Shown here piece by piece: positions 10,287-21,053 of a DNA stretch of 51,025 nucleotides. Under the pieces are notes generated by a model, which was not told the DNA's origin, ran no database searches, and saw only the letters and a list, made by a program, of their open reading frames with translations. A program made the translations under genes and the position numbers. Position 1 is the stretch's first letter. Each line of letters starts with the position of its first letter. The stretch is from assembly GCF_008974145.1 (NCBI RefSeq), contig NZ_BJKP01000026.1, positions 1-51,025 of the forward strand, given 5' to 3'. This DNA is from Microcystis aeruginosa NIES-4325 (GTDB lineage: Bacteria; Cyanobacteriota; Cyanobacteriia; Cyanobacteriales; Microcystaceae).

Positions 10287-10471
10287 TTATAATTACCATA
10301 TCTTGAAATTTTGCCAGCTTAAATATAAACTCATTAACAGGCAAACTAAGGTTTTAACTCAATTAGGAAAGACTAAAATTTCAACAAATATATTTCTTGG
10401 AAAATGATACCCATCAAAATCTCCCTTTGTTTTAGAGAATTTTAACCTGTTATCCCAATCTAAAAAACATC

Positions 10472-12229
10472 ATGCTAATTTCTTTTATCCATAGATGGTT
10501 AACTGCTCCCACCGAAAAATTCTTCAGTGCCAGAAACTTATTTTGGTTCAGTTTAAGTTTAATTTTTGGGGCGATTTTTGGAGTTATGGCTTTACGAGAA
10601 GCTTTTAGCCAAAATTATGTCGTTCAAGATGATGTTCGACAACATATTACTTGGCTTTTTCGTTTTTGGGATGAGGAGCTATTTCGGGGTGATTTTATTG
10701 CTGATTATTATCTTTCTTCACTACCATTCGGTTACACGACTCTCTATCAATTATTAGCCAAAGTTGGTATTGACCCGATTCTAGCGAGTAAACTCTTGCC
10801 CATCATTCTAGGTGTATTAACCTCTGTTTATAGTTTCCTCCTGGCACTAGAAATTTTACCAGTGCCAACAGTTGGTTTTTTGTCCACGGTTCTAATTAAT
10901 TATATGCAGTGGAATACACCTATTTTAGTTAGTGCTACTCCTAGAGCATTTTCCGCTCTCTTTTTCTTAGCATTTTTGTATTATTTACTGCGACGTTCTC
11001 TTTGGCCTTGTTTAGCAGCTATCTTTCTGCAGGGGTTATTTTATCCTCCTTATGTCCTGATCATCGCTGGTATTTTAGCCTTACGCGCATTACGTTGGCA
11101 ACGAGGTTGGCCAACTCTATCCTTAGATCCTAATAATTATTGGCTATGCGGCACTGAACTGATAGTCGCTATTCTGGTGTTATTGCCCTATGTCTTGAGT
11201 CCCTCGGAATACGGACCAACAGTGACCCATGCTCAAGCTAAAACAATGATTGAATTCCAACCTGGGGGACGAACGGCTTTTTTTGGCAATAGTTTTCAGA
11301 ATTATTGGTTTTTCAAAGGCAAACGGAGCAGTTTACAACTTCAGCAAATTTTTAATCCACCCATAATCTGGTTAGGGTTGTTTTTGCCAATACTCATGAA
11401 CTTTCCTGCTCGCTTCCCCCTGGCTAAACGAGTTAATTCAGGAGTGAATATCCTCACCCAAATGATAGTGGTTTCTCTCGGTCTATTTTTTGCCGCCCAT
11501 GCTATACTTTTTAAACTTTATCTTCCCAATCGATACGCTCAAGGCCTAGACTTCGTCTTACGACTAGCAACCGCAATCGCTATAGTCATAATTTTAGATG
11601 CACTTTTCTTGCAATTACAATATTGGTTTGCCGATAGTAAAAATTCTGGCTCTCAATTGAGTTCTCAAAGGCGATTATTTGTACAGCTGGTGGCGGTAAT
11701 TCTGGCGGCGACGGTTCTAACCTACCCTAGTTTTTTATTAGTTCCCAAAAACTGGTATGTTTATGGCGACGAACCTCAATTATACGACTTCTTAACTAGG
11801 CAGCCTAAAGACTCACTAACCGCTTCTTTAGCCCACGAAGCCTCCAACTTACCCAGTTTTACTCAACGTTCAGTTCTCGTCGCCCCAGAATTCGCCCTTC
11901 CCTATGAGTTAGGCTATTATAATCGGTTTCGTTCACAAGCGATCGATTTGATAGACGCTCAATATAATGAAAATTTGGAAACCATCAAAACTTTTATTAA
12001 TAAGTATGGAGTAGATTTTTGGTTATTAGAGCGAGACTCTTTTAGTCCTGACTATATACGAAGAAATGCTTGGTTGAATCCGTTTCAGCCTGCCACCGAA
12101 GAAGCTTTACGAAAGTTAGAACAAGGTTCTGTTCCTGTCCTTACTAATCTCAAGGAACAATGCACGGTTTTTGAGAGCGAAAAATTGCTGTTATTGGAAG
12201 CAAAATGTATTCTTCAATCTTCTTTATGA
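10472..12229 (+). CDS. Polytopic membrane protein, probable GT-C glycosyltransferase (3 of 3)
   Basis: 585 residues with many hydrophobic helices. The first periplasmic loop holds VVQDDVRQH (Asp53-Asp54), again an acidic pair where GT-C enzymes place the catalytic base. The last 150 residues are hydrophilic (YDFLTRQPKDSL onward) and resemble the soluble C-terminal domain of such enzymes. The 5' end and upstream region of this gene (10418-10536) are repeated at 12421-12539 after the stop codon, so a second copy may once have stood in tandem. The acceptor is unknown. Confidence 0.65.
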   Translation: MLISFIHRWLTAPTEKFFSARNLFWFSLSLIFGAIFGVMALREAFSQNYVVQDDVRQHITWLFRFWDEELFRGDFIADYYLSSLPFGYTTLYQLLAKVGIDPILASKLLPIILGVLTSVYSFLLALEILPVPTVGFLSTVLINYMQWNTPILVSATPRAFSALFFLAFLYYLLRRSLWPCLAAIFLQGLFYPPYVLIIAGILALRALRWQRGWPTLSLDPNNYWLCGTELIVAILVLLPYVLSPSEYGPTVTHAQAKTMIEFQPGGRTAFFGNSFQNYWFFKGKRSSLQLQQIFNPPIIWLGLFLPILMNFPARFPLAKRVNSGVNILTQMIVVSLGLFFAAHAILFKLYLPNRYAQGLDFVLRLATAIAIVIILDALFLQLQYWFADSKNSGSQLSSQRRLFVQLVAVILAATVLTYPSFLLVPKNWYVYGDEPQLYDFLTRQPKDSLTASLAHEASNLPSFTQRSVLVAPEFALPYELGYYNRFRSQAIDLIDAQYNENLETIKTFINKYGVDFWLLERDSFSPDYIRRNAWLNPFQPATEEALRKLEQGSVPVLTNLKEQCTVFESEKLLLLEAKCILQSSL

Positions 12230-12420
12230 TTCAAGACTATTGCGTTCTAGATGCTATTATATCTATTGAAGTAAAGGCCAATCAAATAAATGACTGAAGT
12301 AGCTATTACAGCGTTTCTCAGATTGTGCCTCACCTTGACGAGAAGGGCTGTATAAGGAGTGCAAGATTACAGGCGAAACAGTTAGGATTGTCCTTATTTA
12401 TAGTGGATATTACTTGTCAC

Positions 12421-12539
12421 AATCGCCCTTTGTTTTAGAGAATTTTAACCTGTTATCCCAATCTAAAAAACATCATGCTAATTTCTTTTATCCATAGATG
12501 GTTAACTGCTCCCACCGAAAAATTCTTCAGTTCCAGAAA
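12421..12539 (+). pseudogene. 119-bp duplicated 5' end of the preceding membrane-protein gene
   Basis: Matches 10418-10536 with two mismatches. It includes the upstream region, the ATG and about 20 codons before identity ends at CCAGAAA. It reads as the stump of a tandem duplicate whose body was lost. The surrounding 12230-13055 holds this stump, two palindromes, an IS1 fragment and the glsF upstream region. Confidence 0.8.
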
Positions 12540-12610
12540 TTCCTGCAGGAATTTCTCCAGGAAGTATTACCAGAGTTAGAGGTGTAAGTTGGTCGTGGTT
12601 ACAAAATTAC

Positions 12611-12664
12611 GTCAACGTCTCGACTTCGCTCGACGTTGACCCATCCCGAAGCCGAAGGGTCAAC
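12611..12664. repeat. Two overlapping palindromes
   Basis: GTCAACGTC...GACGTTGAC (12611-12640) overlaps a second hairpin, GTTGACCC...GGGTCAAC (12635-12664). The CTTCGCTCGACG core resembles the palindromic mosaic in the sucC-sucD gap, so it is probably an interspersed palindromic repeat. Confidence 0.6.
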
Positions 12665-12701
12665 AATAAATTGGTGGCTGTCCCCCGTTAAGTAAAGGTT
12701 T

Positions 12702-12822
12702 GTTGAAAAATCAAAAGGCCAATTAGTTATAGAGTGTGATCAAATGTGGTCTTTGGTTTATTGTAAGAAGATAAAGGTATATATTTGGCTGGCAATTGAT
12801 AGAACAGGGAAATTCAGATGTT
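12702..12822 (+). pseudogene. IS1-family transposase fragment
   Basis: The + frame reads KGQLVIECDQMWSLV, a short gap, then YIWLAIDRTGKF. This is the IS1-type DDE region that begins ECDEMWSFV in intact transposases. It lacks both ends and is not flanked by recognisable inverted repeats. A fragment of the C-terminal part of the same transposase type lies at 33490-33821. Confidence 0.75.
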
Positions 12823-13055
12823 TAACCCCCATCTTATCCAGGGGATTTTCAATGACAATTCCTGAGAGCTACTATATCATGGTAGATCACCTGTGATTCC
12901 TCAGACTGGCCAAGATAAAGATGGCAACAGGCAAAAATTAGGAAAAATCAGCGACAATCGAAACGGCAAGATCAAAAAAAATTCTATTCTAGATTGACCT
13001 TATCAGCAGACTAACTATCCCACCCTTCTAGACAACGACCCTAAGGATAACTTCT

Positions 13056-16000
13056 ATGGCGCAACAAAATAACCTAAAAACCGACAATATACACCAAATC
13101 GATCCCTATTGGGGTCCCCGATGGCTCGTAGAGGAACGGGACGCTTGCGGAGTCGGTTTTATTGCCGATGTGCGCGGTTCTGGCAGCCATCAACTGATTG
13201 AACAGGCCCTTTTAGCCTTAGGTTGTTTGGAACACCGGGGAGGCTGCAGCGCCGATCAGGATTCCGGTGACGGTTCCGGTATGATGACCGCTATCCCCAG
13301 AGATGTCCTCGCTCCTTGGTTCGCCGAAAATGGCTTAAATATGCCAGAATCTGAGCACCTAGGGGTGGGTATGGTCTTTCTTCCCCAAGCGAACCTGGAA
13401 CGATCCGAAGCCAAAGCACACATTGAGGAAATTGTCAATAAATATAATATTAAGATTTTAGGTTGGCGTGCTGTTCCCGTCCGTCCCGAAGTCCTCGGCA
13501 GACAAGCAAGGGAAAATCAACCCTACGTCGAGCAAATTCTGGTTACTTCCCCCGATTTAGCTGGTTCTCAATTCGATCGCCTACTCTATATTGCCCGTTC
13601 TGAAGTCGGTAAGCAACTGGCCGATGATTTCTATTTCTGTTCCTTTTCCTGTCGCACCATTGTCTATAAAGGCATGGTAAGGGGCGAAATCCTGCGAGAG
13701 TTCTATCTAGACCTGCAAAATCCCGCCTATAGCAGTCAATTTGCTATTTATCACCGACGTTTTAGCACCAATACCCAACCAAAATGGCCCCTCGCTCAAC
13801 CGATGCGCTTATTGGGTCATAACGGCGAAATTAACACCCTTTTGGGCAATATTAACTGGATGTCGGCCCGGGAACCCGCTTTAGAAACCCAAGGTTGGAC
13901 CCACGAAGAGTTACAATCCCTGACTCCCATTGTTAACCCCGCTAACAGCGACTCCTATAACCTCGATAGCGCCCTAGAATTATTGGTCAGAACCGGTCGC
14001 AGTCCCCTAGAAGCGGCTATGATCCTAGTGCCAGAGGCCTACAATAATCAGCCTGATTTAGAGGATTATCCCGAAATTATCGACTTTTACGAATACTATA
14101 GCGGTTTACAGGAACCCTGGGACGGTCCAGCTTTACTGGTATTCAGTGACGGGGGAATCGTCGGTGCTTGTTTGGATCGCAACGGTTTACGGCCGGCCCG
14201 TTATAGCATTACTAACAACGGTTATATCGTCGTTTCCTCGGAAGCGGGAACTATTCCCCTCGATGAAACCACCATTATCGAAAAAGGTCGTCTCGGCCCC
14301 GGTCAAATGATCGCAGTTGACCTAGAAAAAGGCGAAATTAAGCGTAATTGGCAGATAAAACAGGAAATTGCCCGATCTAATCCCTACGGTGAATGGGTGC
14401 AATCCCAACGCACCTTTATTGATAAAGAAACAGCGATCAATATTCCCGCTCCTAGTCATCTCCTTCCTCTGCAAACCGCTTTCGGTTATACTGCCGAAGA
14501 TGTGGATATGATTATCGTCCCCATGGCAGAACAGGGAAAAGAACCGACTTTCTGTATGGGTGATGACACTCCCCTAGCAGTCCTCTCCAGTAAACCTCAT
14601 CTTCTCTACGATTACTTTAAACAACGTTTTGCCCAAGTTACTAACCCTCCCATCGATCCTTTACGGGAAAGTTTAGTCATGTCCCTGACTATGTATCTGG
14701 GACGACGGGGCAATATCCTGAAATTGGGGGTTGATGACGCACATTTACTGAAATTAGACTCTCCCTTGCTCAATAATGCGGAATTAGCCAAGGTTAAAAC
14801 CTCTAGCTACAAAACAGCCGAACTTTCTACCCTTTATGATCTGACCACCGGACCGGGGGGATTAGAAACCGCGATCGCTAATTTGTGCGCTGAGGCCGCC
14901 AAGAAAGTAGCATCGGGAGCGGAAATTTTAATTCTCAGTGACAGAACTGCTCCTATTGACGAAAAAACTAGCTATATTCCCCCTTTATTGGCCGTTGGTG
15001 CCGTCCATCATCACCTGATTCGCTCTCACTTGCGTTTAAAAGCTTCGATCGTTATCGACACAGCCCAATGTTGGAGTACCCATCACTTCGCTTGTCTAAT
15101 TGGTTATGGCGCTTCCGCAGTTTGTCCCTATCTGGCCCTAGAAACGATCGCCCAGTGGTGGATCGAGCCAAAAACTCAGAAATTGATGGAAAATGGCAAA
15201 TTAGAAGCTATTAGCCTCGAAAAAGCCCTAATTAATTACCGCAAATCCGTAGAAGCAGGATTGCTGAAAATCCTCTCGAAAATGGGTATTTCTCTCCTAT
15301 CTTCCTACCATGGGGCGCAAATTTTCGAGGCCATCGGTCTGTCGGCAGATTTAGTTAAACTAGCTTTTAACGGCACTACCAGTCGCGTTGGGGGTTTAAG
15401 CATTGCTGAAGTGGCCCAAGAAGCGATCGCATTCCACCGTCAAGCTTTCCCCAATCTTACCGCTAGAAAACTAGAAAACTACGGTTTTGTCAACTACCGT
15501 CCGGGGGGAGAATACCACATGAATTCCCCAGAAATGGCGAAAGCACTCCATAAAGCCGTGGCCGCTCACTCCCAAGGTCAAGGATATGACCATTACGAAA
15601 CCTATCGCCAAATCTTGCAGCAAAGACCCGCTACTGCGTTACGGGATCTATTAGAATTTAACAGCGATCGAGCCTCAATTGCCATCGAAGAAGTAGAATC
15701 GATCGAAAGTATCCTGCAACGCTTCTGCACAGGGGGAATGTCCCTCGGTGCCTTGGGACGGGAAGCACACGAAACCCTAGCGATCGCCATGAATCGCATC
15801 GGAGGTAAGTCCAATTCCGGAGAAGGGGGAGAAGATCCGATCCGCTACACCAGCTTAAGCGATGTGGATGCCGAGGGACATTCCGTGACCATGCCCCACC
15901 TAAACGGCTTAAAAAACGGTGATACGGCCAATTCTGCCATTAAACAGATAGCTTCGGGACGTTTTGGAGTCACTCCCGAATACTTAATGAGTGGAAAACA

Positions 16001-17660
16001 GCTAGAGATTAAAATGGCCCAAGGAGCAAAACCGGGAGAAGGAGGTCAATTACCTGGGAAAAAAGTCAGTCCCTATATTGCCATGTTACGGCGCTCGAAA
16101 CCGGGTGTTACCTTGATTTCTCCCCCTCCTCACCACGACATCTACTCGATCGAAGATTTAGCGCAATTAATCTACGATTTACACCAAATTAACCCCCGGG
16201 CTAAAGTTTCTGTCAAATTAGTGGCCGAGATCGGTATCGGCACAATTGCGGCCGGAGTTGCCAAAGCTAACGCTGATATTATCCAGATTTCCGGCCACGA
16301 TGGTGGTACAGGTGCATCACCCCTAAGTTCGATCAAACACGCGGGTAGTCCCTGGGAATTGGGAGTAACGGAAGTGCATCGGATGTTAATGGAAAATCAA
16401 CTGCGTCATCGGGTGATTTTGCGTGCGGATGGGGGACTGAAAACCGGTTGGGATATCCTCATGGCTGCCGTGATGGGTGCGGAGGAATTCGGTTTTGGCT
16501 CCATTTCCATGATTGCCGAGGGGTGTATCATGGCCCGCGTCTGTCACACGAATAATTGCCCTGTGGGAGTCGCTACCCAGCAGGAACGTCTCCGCACTCG
16601 TTTTCCAGGAATTCCCGCTCATGTGGTCAATTTCTTTACTTTGGTGGCTGAGGAAACGCGGCAATTATTGGCGAAATTAGGCTATCACAGTTTAAATGAG
16701 GTGATTGGCCGGGCAGATCTGTTAAAAGTGCGCTCCGATGCTCGTTTAACTAAGACAGAATCCCTCAATCTCGATTGTTTGTTGAATTTACCCGATGGCC
16801 GCAGCGATCGCTCTTGGTTGCAGCACGAGGAAGTACATAGTAACGGTGCTGTTCTCGATGACGATATTCTAGCCGATAGCGAGATTAAACAAGCGATCGA
16901 GCAACAGGAAACCGTCAGCAAAACCTACAGGATTGTCAATACTGATCGCTCTGTCGGAGCGAGAATTGCGGGGGTAATTGCCCAAAAATACGGGAATGAC
17001 GGCTTTGAAGGCGAAATTAAGCTCAATTTCCAGGGTGCGGCTGGTCAAAGTTTCGGAGCCTTTAATTTACCCGGTGTCAATCTCCATTTAGAGGGAGAAG
17101 CTAACGATTATGTGGGTAAAGGTATCTACGGCGGCGAAATTGTCATTGTACCGCCCCAAAACGCCAATTATCAGCCCGAAGATAACGCTATTATCGGTAA
17201 TACCTGTCTCTACGGGTCTACCGGTGGGGTATTATACGCCAATGGTCGCGCTGGTGAACGCTTTGCTGTCCGCAATTCCACCGGGAAAGCGGTTATCGAA
17301 GGAGCCGGGGATCACCTCTGTGAATATATGACTGGGGGGGTAATTGTCGTGCTTGGTTCCGTCGGTCGCAACGTCGGCGCCGGGATGACGGGAGGATTAG
17401 CTTATATCCTTGATCCGTCCCTACCGGAGAAACTTAACCCCGAAATTGTCAAGATTCAACGGGTTGGCACGGCTGCCGGTGCGGAACAGTTAAAATCTTT
17501 AATTGAGTCCCATGTAGAACGCACTAATAGCCCCAAAGGTAAGTTAATTTTAGCTAATTGGGATAGCTATCTCGGTCAATTCTGGCAAGTAGTCCCTCCC
17601 TCGGAAGCGGATAGTCCCGAAGCGCAAATTAGCGCGGAGAAAACCTTAACTTCGGTATAA
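13056..17660 (+). CDS. glsF: Ferredoxin-dependent glutamate synthase
   Basis: A 1534-residue glutamate synthase converting glutamine plus 2-oxoglutarate into two glutamates, the main ammonium-assimilation step with glutamine synthetase. The N-terminal glutaminase nucleophile is Cys31 in ERDACGVGF, exposed after propeptide removal. The [3Fe-4S] cysteines are Cys1157, Cys1163 and Cys1168 ([13 protein letters not shown]). The extra loop at about residues 936-956 (DVDAEGHS...HLNGLKNGD) distinguishes the ferredoxin enzyme from NADPH-type GltB. The C-terminal GxGxG beta-helix ([18 protein letters not shown]) is complete. It is a single gene with a long upstream region; I saw no perfect NtcA site (GTA-N8-TAC) there. 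Confidence 0.97.
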   Translation: MAQQNNLKTDNIHQIDPYWGPRWLVEERDACGVGFIADVRGSGSHQLIEQALLALGCLEHRGGCSADQDSGDGSGMMTAIPRDVLAPWFAENGLNMPESEHLGVGMVFLPQANLERSEAKAHIEEIVNKYNIKILGWRAVPVRPEVLGRQARENQPYVEQILVTSPDLAGSQFDRLLYIARSEVGKQLADDFYFCSFSCRTIVYKGMVRGEILREFYLDLQNPAYSSQFAIYHRRFSTNTQPKWPLAQPMRLLGHNGEINTLLGNINWMSAREPALETQGWTHEELQSLTPIVNPANSDSYNLDSALELLVRTGRSPLEAAMILVPEAYNNQPDLEDYPEIIDFYEYYSGLQEPWDGPALLVFSDGGIVGACLDRNGLRPARYSITNNGYIVVSSEAGTIPLDETTIIEKGRLGPGQMIAVDLEKGEIKRNWQIKQEIARSNPYGEWVQSQRTFIDKETAINIPAPSHLLPLQTAFGYTAEDVDMIIVPMAEQGKEPTFCMGDDTPLAVLSSKPHLLYDYFKQRFAQVTNPPIDPLRESLVMSLTMYLGRRGNILKLGVDDAHLLKLDSPLLNNAELAKVKTSSYKTAELSTLYDLTTGPGGLETAIANLCAEAAKKVASGAEILILSDRTAPIDEKTSYIPPLLAVGAVHHHLIRSHLRLKASIVIDTAQCWSTHHFACLIGYGASAVCPYLALETIAQWWIEPKTQKLMENGKLEAISLEKALINYRKSVEAGLLKILSKMGISLLSSYHGAQIFEAIGLSADLVKLAFNGTTSRVGGLSIAEVAQEAIAFHRQAFPNLTARKLENYGFVNYRPGGEYHMNSPEMAKALHKAVAAHSQGQGYDHYETYRQILQQRPATALRDLLEFNSDRASIAIEEVESIESILQRFCTGGMSLGALGREAHETLAIAMNRIGGKSNSGEGGEDPIRYTSLSDVDAEGHSVTMPHLNGLKNGDTANSAIKQIASGRFGVTPEYLMSGKQLEIKMAQGAKPGEGGQLPGKKVSPYIAMLRRSKPGVTLISPPPHHDIYSIEDLAQLIYDLHQINPRAKVSVKLVAEIGIGTIAAGVAKANADIIQISGHDGGTGASPLSSIKHAGSPWELGVTEVHRMLMENQLRHRVILRADGGLKTGWDILMAAVMGAEEFGFGSISMIAEGCIMARVCHTNNCPVGVATQQERLRTRFPGIPAHVVNFFTLVAEETRQLLAKLGYHSLNEVIGRADLLKVRSDARLTKTESLNLDCLLNLPDGRSDRSWLQHEEVHSNGAVLDDDILADSEIKQAIEQQETVSKTYRIVNTDRSVGARIAGVIAQKYGNDGFEGEIKLNFQGAAGQSFGAFNLPGVNLHLEGEANDYVGKGIYGGEIVIVPPQNANYQPEDNAIIGNTCLYGSTGGVLYANGRAGERFAVRNSTGKAVIEGAGDHLCEYMTGGVIVVLGSVGRNVGAGMTGGLAYILDPSLPEKLNPEIVKIQRVGTAAGAEQLKSLIESHVERTNSPKGKLILANWDSYLGQFWQVVPPSEADSPEAQISAEKTLTSV

Positions 17661-17668
17661 TTTCTTTG

Positions 17669-17696
17669 GGGTGCGTTACTCTTGGTTAACGCACCC
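17669..17696. terminator. Hairpin after glsF
   Basis: GGGTGCGTTA / TAACGCACCC stem with a short loop, 8 bases past the stop. No T-run follows, and the same TAGGGTGCGTTA-type arm occurs at 21054-21124, so this may be a dispersed palindrome acting as a terminator. Confidence 0.5.
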
Positions 17697-17729
17697 ATTG
17701 ATTAATTTCTTTGGTGTCATAATTTTGCA

Positions 17730-18108
17730 ATGACAAACGAAAAACTCAGATTTATCGATCTTTTTGCTGGTATTGGAGGATTTAGATTAGCTTTCGAGAG
17801 CGTTGGTTATGACTGTGTATATTCTTGTGAAATAGACGAAAACTGTCGAAAAGTATATTTCAATAATTTTCAAGAAATTCCCGATCAAGATATTAGAAAA
17901 ATTGCTATCCATGACCTGCCTGATTTTGAAGTGTTGACAGCAGGATTTCCCTGTCAACCCTTTAGCATTTCTGGAAAACGAGCCGGATTTAGAGATACAA
18001 GGGGAACTCTATTTTTTCACATCTGCGAAATAGTCGAATTAAAAAAGCCGAAAATAATTCTTCTGGAAAATGTTAAACACCTAATACACCTCGACAAAGG
18101 CAAAAACT
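17730..18108 (+). pseudogene. DNA cytosine-5 methyltransferase, truncated
   Basis: The first 126 residues of a C5-methyltransferase are intact: motif I DLFAGIGGFRLAF, motif IV with the catalytic Cys in GFPCQPFSISGKR, and motif VI ENVKHL. At 18109 the sequence enters a 187-bp MITE; the frame runs on in MITE sequence to 18185 (151 residues in total), so the target-recognition half and motifs VIII-X are gone. No matching 3' half is present downstream. No cognate restriction gene is visible nearby. The protein should be inactive. Confidence 0.85.
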
Positions 18109-18295
18109 GGCTCTTCGTTACTTGTTATGGTTCGATAGGGGGGCATAAATTGACTAAATCCTTCTCTGGCAAGAGACTTAATTGATGAGTTCGCTCTAGA
18201 TCAAAAACAATTGACAAAAATCGCCAAATGCCATTCTATATAAGGGTTACATCCCTGATAACCCCAGTTCATTGCATAACACAAACCGAAGAACC
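18109..18295 (+). mobile_element. 187-bp ISL3-like MITE, copy 1
   Basis: Begins GGCTCTTCGTTACTTGTTAT and ends as the complement of GGTTCTTCGGTTTGTGTTAT, imperfect terminal inverted repeats of about 22 bp in ISL3 style. It is the reverse complement of the element at 41725-41911, same length and roughly 90% identical by eye. It has no transposase. The 8-base flanks (CAAAAACT, GAAAACAC) do not match, which suggests that one side was deleted after insertion. Confidence 0.8.
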
Positions 18296-18303
18296 GAAAA
18301 CAC

Positions 18304-18493
18304 TTGACAGAAGCGGTAAAGAAGTGGGTTAATTGGTGTAACAGTTAAATACCTCATCAAGCTATAGAATATAAAACTCCCGATCAAGTTTATCGGAAGA
18401 GCTTGAAATAGGCTGACGATGAGGCGGCTACAGGGAGTCAATCAGGTTAGAGCTTGACTCCCCGCTAAAATTGTCCAACCGATGGGGACCACC
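18304..18493 (+). pseudogene. IS3-type transposase C-terminal remnant and IS end
   Basis: The frame at 18304-18411 reads LTEAVKKWVNWCNS, a stop, then IPHQAIEYKTPDQVYRKSL. This is the YN-RPHQAL-YKTP-EVY tail of IS3-family OrfB with one in-frame stop. About 80 bases later GTCCAACCGATGGGGACCAC looks like the element's right end. No other part of the IS remains. It is the probable cause of the deletion that removed the methyltransferase 3' half. Confidence 0.75.
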
Positions 18494-18547
18494 TCAATCG
18501 CAAGTAGCTTGAAGAAACAACGACTAGAATAAGCGGTTAAACCTAAT

Positions 18548-18724
18548 ATGGAAAATCCGAAAAGACGTTCTCAATGGTGGACTTGGTGGTTTAAGTGGTG
18601 GATTATTGCCGCAGCCTTTGTTTTAGTAATCTTGATCCATAGTGAGCCTCCTCAGCTTTGGTTTTGGTTGGTGACGTTTTTGGCACTGATTTTATATGGG
18701 ATTGAGCGGGCGATTAATGAGTAA
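18548..18724 (+). CDS. Small Trp-rich membrane protein (58 aa)
   Basis: The frame from ATG at 18548 gives MENPKRRSQWWTWWFKWW followed by two hydrophobic helices separated by HSEPPQ. It is basic and Trp-rich at the N-terminus, with a positive-inside pattern. It ends 34 bases before the FUSC transporter frame, and a 17-codon frame (18727-18780) bridges the gap, its TAA overlapping an ATG at 18780. Small membrane partners next to FUSC/AaeB-like exporters are known, but I see no specific family match. Probably real because of the operon position. Confidence 0.55.
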   Translation: MENPKRRSQWWTWWFKWWIIAAAFVLVILIHSEPPQLWFWLVTFLALILYGIERAINE

Positions 18725-18758
18725 CAATGAGTAAGCCGAAAAAGGATATAGAGATACC

Positions 18759-20990
18759 TTGGACAGTAAAAACGGGCTAATGCTCAGACAGGGATTGAAG
18801 TTTTCGTTAGGTGCTGCTCTCTTAACGAGTTTCTTTTGGCACCGAGGAAATGTATTAGACAACTTTGTCTATCCCGTCTTTGGGTATGTATCTGTACTGA
18901 TTGAGCCATCGATGGGAGGTGCGATCGCTGCCGGTTTGGGGCGTTTGGGGGGAAGTGCTTTGGGGGGAATCATTGCGGCTATCCTGGTGAACGCCTACGG
19001 AATCCAAGGCTCAAGTTTTTTTGTAATTCCCTCTCTCACCTACATTTTAGCCGCCCTGATCTGTGAAACTTACCGATGGCAAGCCGCTTATTCCCAAGCC
19101 ACACTACTGGGCGCTTTAATTGCCATGAGAGTGGTAGGAACATCAGCACAACAAAATATCTGGCTCTACTTGCGATCGCGCCTGATCGATAACTGGATCG
19201 GAATCGCTGTCGGAATTGCTGTGGCCTTACTATTTTGGCCCCAGAATACTCGAGCCGATCTCAACCGGAACTTGATGGGAATCCTTCAAGATATACCGCA
19301 CTTGTTCAAAAAAATCCTCGATCGCTACCTAAAAACTGAGGTCGACGAGCGGGATTATTCTCTTTCTATTGAGCAGAACGAGCTTAACTTGCTCAATCAG
19401 ATTAAAAAATCAACACAAACTAGCCTTTCAACACTCACAAAAGCAACCCATGAATTCGGTAGTGAGATATTGGTGGCAGAAAATTGGAGTGAAATCTTGG
19501 CAATTCAGAACCAATTGACTCGACAATTAGCTGATCTGATGGCTTTTAAAGGCGAAAAGCATGAACAAAATTTAGTGCATCAGTTCAGGGCGGAATTTCA
19601 CCAATTGGCGACTCATCTTACCGACAGCTTTGATAGCTTGAGGGAGCTGAGTAACGGCAAAAAAATCTTAGCTACCCCTTACCTCACAGAATTAGAAGAA
19701 GATTTAGCGAATATTGGGGGTAAACTTGATCATCTCCGAACCAGTGGAGAGATTGATCGGTATGATGTTCAAGAATCACTACAGTTTTATCAATTTATTC
19801 AACTTGTATCTCGATTTATCCAACAATGCGAGGGATTAGGAGGTAGGATAATCGATAAAACCAAAGTAACTGCAACTTTCAGGCGAAGACACCTGATTAC
19901 CTTTCCCAAATGGGCCCCTATACCCCTAAAACGCCTGAGAGAAATTGTCAGTCTTGGCGTGGTTATTGGTTTGTTACTGGCTATTATTCGTCACATCGAG
20001 TTTCCCTATCCTTCTGCTTACGAAAAAGTGGCAGATATTGTGATAGTAGGTGCAGTGGTCACTGTCATTCAACCGACACGGGGTCGAGCGATCGCAATCG
20101 GTTGGGCGGCCACTGTTTCCTTGAGTTTGACAATTCTCTGTATTTACTTGTTGGTCAAGTCCTTTGGTTATAATCCTTTTAGTAGCAGTCTGGCTTATTT
20201 TTTCGCCTACTTCAGTTGTGCTTGGCTGGGGTTTACGCCCATCGCTCGCATCGGTGCGATTGTAGCAGCCGATGCCATCGGGAAGGATATTTTTCCTTTT
20301 TTCGAGCAAGGAATTTGGGCTGCACTGATTTCAGTTCCCGTAGGCGCGTTTCTGGGGGTGTTGCTGACCACTGTATTTATGACAAAATCGGCTACAAACC
20401 AACTGGAAACAGATTTTTCTGTGACTTTTAAGAAAATGGGACAGCTATATCAAAAACTGCTGACGGGCTATTTTCAGGATACGATACCACCGTCAGATAT
20501 CGCCCAACTGAAGCAGGCAATCACAGTGGCGATCGCCCAACATCCAGCCTCGGTTAAGATTGCCAGTCTCGAACAAATTTCCACAGTTTTAGCAACCAAA
20601 CACCAAAATTTTTGGAATTTCTCCATTGGCTACGAACAAAAACTCTGGGCTCAATTGGATGCTTTACAAGATGGGCTACAGCAACCGCTTCCTGAACCGA
20701 TACGACAAAAGTTTTTACCTGAATTACAAGCGATCGCACAACAGACCGCGATCGCTTTTGATGAAATTGCTGAGGCGATCGCTGCCCAGGTAATTCTCAA
20801 CCCACCAAAGTTAGGATTGCTCATCGAAGAAATTGAATCTCTTGAGAAGCAATTACTGAGCTTGCGGGTTGAGAGTCGAAGTTACCCCTTAAATGAGCTA
20901 ATCGCCTTTAGCTCGGCTTTTATGACGATGAAAGCCATTGCCAGCAACTTAAATCAAATGAGTCAAGACTTACCTGCCTACACCCAATAG
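18759..20990 (+). CDS. FUSC-family membrane transporter
   Basis: 743 residues with two hydrophobic bundles (about 10-155 and 395-540), each of several helices, separated by a long helical cytoplasmic region and followed by a helical C-terminal domain. This is the duplicated layout of FUSC/AaeB/YccS-type proteins, some of which export aromatic acids. The first in-frame start is TTG at 18759. The ATG at 18780 overlaps the stop of a tiny upstream frame (TAATG) and could be the true start by coupling. Parts of this gene's 3' half are repeated at 30820-31190, on the other side of the integron. The substrate is unknown. Confidence 0.8.
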   Translation: MDSKNGLMLRQGLKFSLGAALLTSFFWHRGNVLDNFVYPVFGYVSVLIEPSMGGAIAAGLGRLGGSALGGIIAAILVNAYGIQGSSFFVIPSLTYILAALICETYRWQAAYSQATLLGALIAMRVVGTSAQQNIWLYLRSRLIDNWIGIAVGIAVALLFWPQNTRADLNRNLMGILQDIPHLFKKILDRYLKTEVDERDYSLSIEQNELNLLNQIKKSTQTSLSTLTKATHEFGSEILVAENWSEILAIQNQLTRQLADLMAFKGEKHEQNLVHQFRAEFHQLATHLTDSFDSLRELSNGKKILATPYLTELEEDLANIGGKLDHLRTSGEIDRYDVQESLQFYQFIQLVSRFIQQCEGLGGRIIDKTKVTATFRRRHLITFPKWAPIPLKRLREIVSLGVVIGLLLAIIRHIEFPYPSAYEKVADIVIVGAVVTVIQPTRGRAIAIGWAATVSLSLTILCIYLLVKSFGYNPFSSSLAYFFAYFSCAWLGFTPIARIGAIVAADAIGKDIFPFFEQGIWAALISVPVGAFLGVLLTTVFMTKSATNQLETDFSVTFKKMGQLYQKLLTGYFQDTIPPSDIAQLKQAITVAIAQHPASVKIASLEQISTVLATKHQNFWNFSIGYEQKLWAQLDALQDGLQQPLPEPIRQKFLPELQAIAQQTAIAFDEIAEAIAAQVILNPPKLGLLIEEIESLEKQLLSLRVESRSYPLNELIAFSSAFMTMKAIASNLNQMSQDLPAYTQ

Positions 20991-21053
20991 GTAATAGGCA
21001 AATATTATCAGCCTGAAGGATCTCTGCTCTCAGGGCTGTATATTCAGTAGAGT

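Noticed and set aside
12829-13055. NtcA site before glsF
   Set aside because: TAC-N9-GTA at about 12871-12885 has the wrong order and spacing for GTA-N8-TAC, so no operator is claimed.
20554-20739. Minus-strand frame inside the FUSC gene
   Set aside because: Shadow frame in the coding sequence of a well-supported gene.
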